Part shown: positions 58,886 through 64,000 of the stretch, piece after piece
Layout of the letters: every line of letters begins with the position of its first letter
Position numbering within the stretch: the first letter of the stretch is position 1
Source: Hansschlegelia plantiphila
Lineage (GTDB): Bacteria; Pseudomonadota; Alphaproteobacteria; Rhizobiales; Methylopilaceae
Assembly: GCF_027922265.1 (NCBI RefSeq)
Contig: NZ_BSFI01000023.1
Coordinates: forward strand, 124,001-188,000
Direction: 5' to 3'
Length of the DNA stretch: 64,000 nt
Made by a program: the position numbers and the translations under genes
Notes under the pieces: model-generated
What the model was told of the DNA's origin: nothing
What the model saw: only the letters and a program-made list of their open reading frames with translations
The model's database searches: none

Positions 58886-58908
58886 GCCGCGGCGAACCGC
58901 GGCTTTTT
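58886..58908 (-). terminator. Terminator supplied by the element to tRNA-Gly
   Basis: A perfect 7-bp stem (GCCGCGG / CCGCGGC) with loop CGAA is flanked by AAAA and TTTTT, so it can act in both directions. On the minus strand it lies about 20 bases after the tRNA 3' end. It is inside the element, so it replaces the chromosomal terminator now displaced to 38502-38523. Confidence 0.75.
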
Positions 58909-58920
58909 GGCATTTGAATT

Positions 58921-58954
58921 ACTGGAGCGGGCGATGGGATTCGAACCCACGACC
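58921..58954. repeat. Right attachment repeat (34 bp) within tRNA-Gly
   Basis: Identical to 38551-38584. It covers the last 32 bases of the tRNA gene plus two bases beyond. Confidence 0.85.
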
Positions 58955-58997
58955 CCAACCTTGGCAAGGTTGTGCTCTACCCCTGAGCTACGCCCGC
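58923..58997 (-). tRNA. tRNA-Gly (anticodon GCC), CCA encoded
   Basis: On the minus strand the acceptor stem GCGGGCG pairs with CGCCCGC, the discriminator is T and CCA is encoded. The anticodon loop TTGCCAA is closed by CAACC/GGTTG, giving anticodon GCC. The T-loop is GTTCGAATC. The gene is intact despite insertion of the element at its 3' end, because the element restores the 34-bp end. Confidence 0.95.
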
Positions 58998-59010
58998 CCG
59001 AAAGCAAATC

Positions 59011-59035
59011 CCGCGGAGGTGGGTGACCTCCGCGG
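59011..59035. other. Hairpin in the tRNA-Gly 5' leader
   Basis: A perfect 10-bp inverted repeat (CCGCGGAGGT / ACCTCCGCGG) with a 5-base loop lies 13 bases before the tRNA 5' end and just downstream of its likely promoter. It has no T-tract. It could be a processing signal in the tRNA precursor. Confidence 0.4.
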
Positions 59036-59042
59036 ACGGCGC

Positions 59043-59071
59043 TCTATGCCGCAACGGCGGACCGATTGCAA
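59043..59071 (-). promoter_or_regulatory. Likely tRNA-Gly promoter
   Basis: On the minus strand TTGCAA (59071-59066) and CATAGA (59048-59043) are separated by 17 bases. The start point would fall just before the leader hairpin and the tRNA. Confidence 0.5.
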
Positions 59072-59144
59072 GACGGATTCGCCCTCGTGGCTCGCGCCGG
59101 CGGAAGGGCGCCGGTAAAGCGGCCGTCGAACGGAAGGAGGCGAC

Positions 59145-59645
59145 ATGCCCGCGACCCGCGAAGAGCTTATGGCCTATCTTGACGCCCTTGGAATCAGGAC
59201 CTCGACGATCGAGCATCCCGCGGTCTTCACGGTCGCGGAGTCGCAGTCCCTGCGGGCCAGCATCGTGGGCGGCAAGTCAAAAAACCTGTTCCTGAAGGAC
59301 AAGAAGGGTCGACTGTTCCTTCTGAGCGCCGAGGACGAGGCGGTGCTTGACCTCAAGCGCCTGCACGAGAAGCTCGGCGCGCAGGGGCGCCTCTCCTTCG
59401 CCTCCGCGGGGCAATTGCTGGAGATCTGGGGCGTCGAGCCGGACTCGGCGACGCCATTCGGCGCGATCAACGATCGCGAGGGCAGGGTCACGGTCGTGCT
59501 GGATGCGAAACTGATCGCCCACGGGGTGGTGAACTTCCATCCGCTGACGAACACCGCGACGACCGCGATCGCAAGCGAAGATCTCCTGCGCTTTCTGTCG
59601 GCCACGGGCCACGAGGCGCTGACGGTGGCCGTCTCGGAAAGCTAA
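59145..59645 (+). CDS. ProX/YbaK-family aminoacyl-tRNA trans-editing deacylase
   Basis: This 166-residue protein hydrolyses mischarged tRNA, most likely Ala-tRNA(Pro), acting in trans. Marks: EHPAVFTVAESQSLRASIVG, KSKNLFLKDKKGRLFLLSA with the conserved Lys, GVEPDSATPFGAIND, and FHPLTNTATTAIASEDLLRF. This is the single-domain ProX (PrdX) type. A good GGAGG lies before the ATG. It is divergent from tRNA-Gly. Confidence 0.85.
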   Translation: MPATREELMAYLDALGIRTSTIEHPAVFTVAESQSLRASIVGGKSKNLFLKDKKGRLFLLSAEDEAVLDLKRLHEKLGAQGRLSFASAGQLLEIWGVEPDSATPFGAINDREGRVTVVLDAKLIAHGVVNFHPLTNTATTAIASEDLLRFLSATGHEALTVAVSES

Positions 59646-59820
59646 CACGCCGTCCGCCTCTATTCTACCTAAGATTGTATTTGCGCGATAATGCACGTCA
59701 TGCATATTTCCTGGAGTTGCGTTAGCGGCCGAATGCAATCGGGTGTGGATCACGATCTGCGTCCGGGTCGTGGGGCGGGTCCGCTTGAGGCGGGCGAGCG
59801 GTCGCCGGGGCGTCTGGGGC

Positions 59821-60516
59821 ATGAAAATCAGGAAGATGGTGGGGGCGGCGCTTGCGGCGTCCAGCCTCGCCGCGTGCGGGTCGGCCAACGAGAAGGTGGC
59901 CAGGGCCGATTTCGGGGACGTCCGAGCGCTGGCCACGACCGGCGCGCTGCGCATCGTCACGGAACGCCAGCGCCGCGGCTACCAACCGGTCGTCTGCACG
60001 GAGCCGATGCCGGATTATGCGGTCGCGTTCGACCGGAAGACCGACGTCAACCTCAAGCTGATCGGGACGATCACGCCGCCCGCGACGGCCCCCGCCTCGG
60101 GCGAGGGCGCAGTCGTCGTCGACGCGAAGGAGAAACTCGATGAAGGCGAGGGCCGCGCGGCCGCGGTGCTGGCGCTCCGCGACGGGCTCTACGCGGCCTG
60201 CCAGAGCTATGCCAACGGCGTCATCGGCCACGACGCCTACGCCATGATCCTCAGCCAGTATGGCTATCTGCTCGTCGCGCTCGTCGGCGGCGGCAAGGCC
60301 GACGCCGTCGATGACAAGGGCAAGAAGGTGACTGCGGTGGCGGCCGCCGCGATCGACTCCCGCAAGGCGGCGCTCTCGACGCTTATCGTGGCCTGCGTCA
60401 GCGGCCACGACCCGACCCGGCTGGACGTCCGAGGGGAGAACCCCGTCCTCACCACGCCGTTCTGCCGAAACGTGATGTCCGCCGCTCTCAGGCAGGCCAC
60501 GGGAGGCCGGCTGTGA
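59821..60516 (+). CDS. Lipoprotein of unknown function, coupled to DUF2235 hydrolase
   Basis: This 231-residue protein has a lipoprotein signal (MKIRKMVGAALAASSLAAC, lipobox LAAC with the acylated Cys at 19). The body is Ala-rich with VTERQRRGYQPVVCTEPMP, a possible coiled section (AAVLALRDGLYAACQSYAN) and two further Cys in the C-terminal third. It overlaps the next gene by four bases (GTGA). I recognise no named family. Coupling suggests that it works with the hydrolase, possibly as its periplasmic control or immunity partner; this is inferred. Confidence 0.72.
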   Translation: MKIRKMVGAALAASSLAACGSANEKVARADFGDVRALATTGALRIVTERQRRGYQPVVCTEPMPDYAVAFDRKTDVNLKLIGTITPPATAPASGEGAVVVDAKEKLDEGEGRAAAVLALRDGLYAACQSYANGVIGHDAYAMILSQYGYLLVALVGGGKADAVDDKGKKVTAVAAAAIDSRKAALSTLIVACVSGHDPTRLDVRGENPVLTTPFCRNVMSAALRQATGGRL

Positions 60517-62957
60517 CGGCGGCGGGGAGGTCTCCGAGCGGCGGCGACCCGGCGCCGGTCTCGCCGCGCCGCGCGCGAAACATCGTCGTGCTGTCCGACG
60601 GCACTGGGAACAGCTCGGCGGCGCTGTTCCGCACCAATGTCTGGCGGCTCTACAAGGCGCTCGACCTGCGGGATACGAAGGACCCGGAGACGCCCCGACA
60701 GTTCGCGCTCTACGACGACGGCGTCGGGGCCTCGATGCTGTGGCCGATCCGGGCGCTCGGCGGCGCCTTCGGCTGGGGCCTCTCGCGCAACGTGCGTGAG
60801 CTCTACGCCTTCGTCTGCCGGACCTACGAACCCGGTGATCGCATCTACGCCTTCGGCTTCAGCCGCGGCGCCTTCACCGTCCGCATCGTCGTCGGCCTCA
60901 TCCTGCGCCAGGGCCTCGTGGTCTATGAAGGCGACGAGAGCAAGCTCGCGCGCGACGTGGCGGCCGCCTACCGCGCCTATCGGAAAGAGCGGTTCGAGAC
61001 GGTCATCCACATCGAGTTTGTGGCCCGCGCCGTCCGCGACTTCGTCATCGATCTTCGCAACCGAGCGCGGGGCTACGACTCCTACGCAACGGTGAAACAG
61101 AAGATGAAGCTTGCCGGCCGCCACGAGCCGTCGGTCGCGTTCATCGGCGTTTGGGACACGGTCGCAGCCTACGGCCTGCCGGTTCAGGAACTCACGAGGG
61201 CCGTCGACAGGCTCGTCTGGCCGTTGTCGATGCCGGACGCGGATCTTGGCCAGCGCGTGGGACGGGCGATGCACGCGCTGTCCCTGGACGACGAGCGGCA
61301 GACCTTCCACCCCGAACTCTGGAATGAAGGGCGCCCGCCAAAGGAGCCGGATAAGGCTCCGCCCAACGAGGGCCGCGGCGGAGACCGGATCGATCAGGAG
61401 CGGCTGTCCCAGGTCTGGTTCGCGGGCGTTCATGCGGACGTCGGCGGCGGCTATCCGGACGATGCGGTCAGCTACGTCCCGCTGCAATGGATCATGGAGG
61501 GCGCATGCCTCGCAGGCCTGCGCTTCACCCGCAGGATCCGCGCCGACTATGCGGTTCTCTCCGACGAGAACGGCGTCGTGCATCATTCGCGCACCGGCGT
61601 CGCGAGCTATTACCGCTACACGCCGCGCCGGATCGAACGCCTCGCGAGGCCTCAGCGGACAACCGGCGAGCTTCGCAAGGTCGCTATCGAACGGGTGAAG
61701 ATCCACGAGAGCGCGCTGCGCCGGATCCAGGTCGGTCAGGACGGCTACGCCACCATCGCGCCGCCGCCGGATTTCGACGTCGTGACAATTAACAACCAGA
61801 TCATCCCTGCGGAGCGGTATCTCCAGACGCCGAACGGTTCGTCATCGTTCGACCAGCAGGCGTTCGGCGAGGCGCGCGAGCGCGTCTATAATCTCGTGTG
61901 GTTGCGGCGGGTCGCCTATTTCTGGACGTTCGCGGCGACCATGCTGCTCGCCGCGATGCCGGCGATCTGGCCCGCCAAGCCCGACGGCGTCTGCCTGTCG
62001 AGCCTGTGCTTCGCGGCGCCGCTGATGACGCCGATCAAAGCCGTGGCTCCCGCGCTCGCTGCGCCATGGCTCGACTCGTTTTCCTCCAATCCATGGCCGT
62101 TCACCATTCTTATCGGGGCGCTCGCGCTCGGAATGGCGGCAGGGAGTTCGCTGGAAGGTTCGATCGCGGATGGGATGCGGCTGGTGTGGGCGTGCGTTCC
62201 GCAACTCCGGCCTGCCGGAACCGCTCAATTCCCGCCGCCGCCGGAAGCCGGGGCCGTGACGCGAGCCATCCAGGATCTGCGGTTGAGCCGCGGCTACCGG
62301 TCCGCATTCAAGATTCTGACCCGCTGGATCCTTCCCGGGCTCGCTCTGCTGGCGGCGGGCGCGCTGGCCGTGATGCTGTCGGTGAAGACCGCGCACGAGA
62401 TCCGCAGCTCGTTCGGCGCGATCTGCGTCGGGAGCGATGACTGGACCAGACTGCCCGCGATCGCTGCGGGAGCGCCGGCCAGGGTCGACTTCAGCACATC
62501 GGAGCGTTGCAAGCCGATCGGGTTCCGACTGGAGGAGGGTGCGACCTACCGGCTGTCCTTCGCCATCCCGCCCGGACTGGCCTGGCGCGACGCAAGTCTG
62601 CCGGCCGGCCCCTACGGCCTCGATCCCGAGACCTGGGCGACGCTGAAGCGCGCCCCCGCGCTGCCGCTCAGGCGGCACCTCCTGGAGGGCTGGTTTCAGC
62701 CGATCGCCCGGATCGGCTCGCTTGGCAACGACGCCTACGCGCTCCGCCCCGATCCCTCGGTTCCGCACCGCACGGACGCCCAGAGCGAGGAGGAGGCGGC
62801 TCAGGGGCCGGCGTTCGCCGCGACGATCACGGCGCGCCAGAGCGGAGAACTCTTCCTCTACGTCAACGACGCCGTGGGATGGTCGGGCTTCTACGCCAAC
62901 AATCACGGAGGCGCGCGGGTTTCGGTCGAGCGCGTGGAGCCGCGGCCGGCGGACTAG
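60513..62957 (+). CDS. DUF2235-domain alpha/beta hydrolase with membrane segments
   Basis: This 814-residue protein starts in the DUF2235 domain (NIVVLSDGTGNSSAALFRTN). It has a nucleophile elbow GFSRGAF (Ser at about 116), and the typical late motif VWFAGVHADVGGGYPDD. Relatives include Tle1-type phospholipases of type VI secretion. Hydrophobic segments at about 470-490 (FWTFAATMLLAAMPAIW), 530 and 605-625 (WILPGLALLAAGALAVML) suggest membrane anchoring. The C-terminal 180 residues have beta-rich composition. The start is GTG. No VgrG, Hcp or PAAR gene is nearby. Confidence 0.82.
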   Translation: MTAAGRSPSGGDPAPVSPRRARNIVVLSDGTGNSSAALFRTNVWRLYKALDLRDTKDPETPRQFALYDDGVGASMLWPIRALGGAFGWGLSRNVRELYAFVCRTYEPGDRIYAFGFSRGAFTVRIVVGLILRQGLVVYEGDESKLARDVAAAYRAYRKERFETVIHIEFVARAVRDFVIDLRNRARGYDSYATVKQKMKLAGRHEPSVAFIGVWDTVAAYGLPVQELTRAVDRLVWPLSMPDADLGQRVGRAMHALSLDDERQTFHPELWNEGRPPKEPDKAPPNEGRGGDRIDQERLSQVWFAGVHADVGGGYPDDAVSYVPLQWIMEGACLAGLRFTRRIRADYAVLSDENGVVHHSRTGVASYYRYTPRRIERLARPQRTTGELRKVAIERVKIHESALRRIQVGQDGYATIAPPPDFDVVTINNQIIPAERYLQTPNGSSSFDQQAFGEARERVYNLVWLRRVAYFWTFAATMLLAAMPAIWPAKPDGVCLSSLCFAAPLMTPIKAVAPALAAPWLDSFSSNPWPFTILIGALALGMAAGSSLEGSIADGMRLVWACVPQLRPAGTAQFPPPPEAGAVTRAIQDLRLSRGYRSAFKILTRWILPGLALLAAGALAVMLSVKTAHEIRSSFGAICVGSDDWTRLPAIAAGAPARVDFSTSERCKPIGFRLEEGATYRLSFAIPPGLAWRDASLPAGPYGLDPETWATLKRAPALPLRRHLLEGWFQPIARIGSLGNDAYALRPDPSVPHRTDAQSEEEAAQGPAFAATITARQSGELFLYVNDAVGWSGFYANNHGGARVSVERVEPRPAD

Positions 62958-63000
62958 CGCCGTCACGCGCGCGGAACCGCGAAACGGATCCGTCCGCCCG

Positions 63001-63030
63001 TTGACTTTCGACGGCGTTCGCGGGTACACA
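63001..63030 (+). promoter_or_regulatory. Candidate promoter of rplU-rpmA
   Basis: TTGACT (63001-63006) and TACACA (63025-63030) are separated by 18 bases, leaving a leader of about 120 bases before rplU. No regulatory structure was recognised in the leader. Confidence 0.4.
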
Positions 63031-63156
63031 CCCGGCATCGGCGCGGCGAGTTCTCTCGTCCGCGCCTTTCCGTTTGGGAACAATCCCAGACCGGTAAAAA
63101 GCCGCGCCGCAGGATCTTGAGATCCGCGAGCCCGGAGAACAGCGGGAACTGAACAG

Positions 63157-63480
63157 ATGTTCGCAGTCATCAAGACCGGCGGCAAGCAGCACCGGGTTTC
63201 GGCCGACGACGTGCTGACCGTCGGCAAGCTCGACGGCGACGTCGGCTCCAAGATCACCTTCGGTGAGATTCTCGCGATCGGCGCCGGCGAAGACTTCACG
63301 ATCGGCGCCCCCTTCGTGAGCGGCGCCTCCGTCGCCGCGGAAATCGTCGAGCACGCGCGCGGCCCCAAGGTCATCGCCTTCAAGAAGCGCCGCCGGCAGA
63401 ACTCAAAGCGCAAGCGCGGCCACCGTCAGGACTACACGATCGTCAAGATCGTCGGCCTGACCGGCGCTTCGAAGAACTGA
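63157..63480 (+). CDS. rplU: 50S ribosomal protein L21
   Basis: This 107-residue protein is full-length L21: [19 protein letters not shown], then VVE-type core and the basic [20 protein letters not shown], ending [17 protein letters not shown]. It binds 23S rRNA in the large subunit. It is followed after 25 bases by rpmA, the usual order. Confidence 0.97.
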   Translation: MFAVIKTGGKQHRVSADDVLTVGKLDGDVGSKITFGEILAIGAGEDFTIGAPFVSGASVAAEIVEHARGPKVIAFKKRRRQNSKRKRGHRQDYTIVKIVGLTGASKN

Positions 63481-63505
63481 ACGGCTAGGGCTCAGGAGAC
63501 AGACT

Positions 63506-63781
63506 ATGGCTCATAAAAAAGCAGGCGGCTCCTCGCGCAACGGCCGCGATTCCGAAGGCCGCCGCCTCGGCGTCAAGAAGTTCGGCGGCGAAGCCGTCAT
63601 CCCCGGCAACATCCTCGTGCGCCAGCGCGGCACCAAGTGGCATCCCGGCTCCAATGTCGGCATGGGCAAGGACCACACCCTGTTCGCCACTGTCGAGGGC
63701 AAGGTCCTGTTCGTATCCAAGGCGAACGGCCGCACTTACGTGAACGTGACGCCGGCCGCCATGGCCGAAGCTGCGGAATGA
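63506..63781 (+). CDS. rpmA: 50S ribosomal protein L27
   Basis: This 91-residue protein is full-length L27: [57 protein letters not shown]. The N-terminus reaches the peptidyl-transferase centre in the ribosome. It starts directly at the mature form, without the cleaved extension of Firmicutes. AGGAG lies before the ATG. Confidence 0.97.
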   Translation: MAHKKAGGSSRNGRDSEGRRLGVKKFGGEAVIPGNILVRQRGTKWHPGSNVGMGKDHTLFATVEGKVLFVSKANGRTYVNVTPAAMAEAAE

Positions 63782-63853
63782 CGGTCGGCTGACGCGACGC
63801 AGCCGCCGGGCGCCTGACCCTCCGGCGGCATCAATCAGACCGAAAGGTCCGAA

Positions 63854-63888
63854 CGACGGGGGAGACGGCGAGCCGTTCTCCCCCGTCG
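63854..63888. terminator. Long hairpin after rpmA
   Basis: A perfect 12-bp stem (CGACGGGGGAGA / TCTCCCCCGTCG) encloses a small CGGC-gag-CCG-type inner stem. It lies 73 bases after the rpmA stop. The following sequence has only three T in a row, so it may attenuate rather than stop. Confidence 0.6.
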
Positions 63889-63912
63889 CCGTTTCGGAAG
63901 GTCTGAAAGCCG

Positions 63913-64000
63913 ATGTCCGGGTCCTTCGCGTTCGACGCCAGTCTCCTCGCTGAAGACTGCCTGACGACCGATGTCGCCGTGCGCCTGCGCGCTCTGGAGG
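63913..64000 (+). CDS. Start of a gene downstream of rpmA, cut by window edge
   Basis: Only 29 residues are present (MSGSFAFDASLLAEDCLTT then DVAVRLRALE). GGAAGG lies about a dozen bases before the ATG. In related bacteria a GNAT acetyltransferase often follows rpmA, but this stretch is too short to identify. Confidence 0.5.
   Translation, partial: MSGSFAFDASLLAEDCLTTDVAVRLRALE

Larger units (their letters stand above)
58614..58920. other. Right-end region of the element, no gene
   Basis: No gene is seen in these 307 bases. They hold the paired GTAACC repeat and a terminator for tRNA-Gly. The layout mirrors the left end of the element. Confidence 0.6.
38551..58954. mobile_element. tRNA-Gly-integrated satellite-like element carrying putative defence genes (about 20.4 kb)
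   Basis: The element is bounded by identical 34-bp direct repeats; the right copy lies in an intact tRNA-Gly gene and the left copy is only the tRNA 3' end, as expected for a tyrosine recombinase that targets tRNA 3' ends. Inside are an integrase, an excisionase-like HTH protein, a primase-polymerase/ATPase and an XRE repressor with palindromic operator, as in P4-like or PICI-like satellites. No capsid, packaging or conjugation genes are seen. Three large putative defence proteins occupy over half of it. The integrase lies near the centre, not next to an attachment site, which is unusual. Confidence 0.8.

Noticed and set aside
61842..63413. 523-codon minus-strand frame opposite DUF2235 and rplU genes
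   Set aside because: It crosses two recognised plus-strand genes, including rplU, and has shadow-type composition.
1..64000. CRISPR arrays, rRNA genes or complete insertion sequences
   Set aside because: I looked for regularly spaced direct repeats, rRNA-like sequence and paired IS ends with a full transposase; none was seen, only an IS5-type fragment.

Overview
The window is GC-rich DNA with dense operons and frequent 1-4 bp start/stop overlaps. Gene content fits an alphaproteobacterium of the order Hyphomicrobiales: rplU-rpmA, a TorF-type porin, a fused two-domain ProW-like permease, and many ABC importers. The assignment rests on gene content and protein feel, not on a database search.

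Region 1 (1-4.4 kb) holds the end of a quaternary-amine (ProV/ProW-like) importer, a small secreted EF-hand protein and a short helix-turn-helix protein.

Region 2 (4.4-37.7 kb) is a 33-kb organosulfur acquisition island. It has a sulfonate importer (ssuA-ssuC-ssuB), a cysteine-containing Rrf2 regulator, a TorF-type porin, and three long operons. The plus-strand operon (8.9-16.6 kb) couples a DszA/NtaA-like flavin monooxygenase to a branched-chain-type ABC importer with two paralogous binding proteins. It converges, across a 22-bp gap with a shared hairpin, on a nine-gene minus-strand operon (27.4-16.7 kb). That operon carries an acyl-CoA-dehydrogenase-like flavoprotein, two AhpD-like proteins, a ribose-type importer with two Tat-exported binding proteins, an NtaA/DszA-like monooxygenase and a DszC/SfnB-like flavoprotein. 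The third operon (37.7-29.7 kb, minus) is msuE-sfnG-livGHM-like-binding protein-livF-like-sfnB. A recurring AT-rich half-site (ATAGA/TCTAT) lies upstream of all four transcription units. A truncated azoR with a divergent HxlR-family regulator sits between operons.

Region 3 (38.551-58.954 kb) is an integrated element of about 20.4 kb in the 3' end of a tRNA-Gly(GCC) gene, bounded by identical 34-bp direct repeats. Its core resembles a phage satellite: a small hypothetical protein, an excisionase-like HTH, a primase-polymerase/ATPase, a tyrosine recombinase, and an XRE repressor with a 31-bp palindromic operator. The cargo is three large putative defence proteins: a 1865-aa DUF4011/helicase/Vsr-like nuclease/DUF3320 protein, an 835-aa OLD-type ATPase-Toprim nuclease, and a 1458-aa NACHT-like NTPase with a long helical middle and a C-terminal PD-(D/E)XK-like nuclease. 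Paired GTAACC repeats lie about 90 bp inside each end and also upstream of the integrase. A 3' remnant of fhuB lies inside the element; LysR and IS5 transposase remnants lie just outside its left end.

Region 4 (58.9-64 kb) is chromosomal again: tRNA-Gly, a ProX-type trans-editing deacylase, a lipoprotein translationally coupled to a membrane-bound DUF2235 hydrolase, then rplU, rpmA and the start of another gene.

The best candidate for an undescribed system is the NACHT-like NTPase-nuclease and the satellite-like element that carries it. The second is the organosulfur regulon with its shared operator-like motif.
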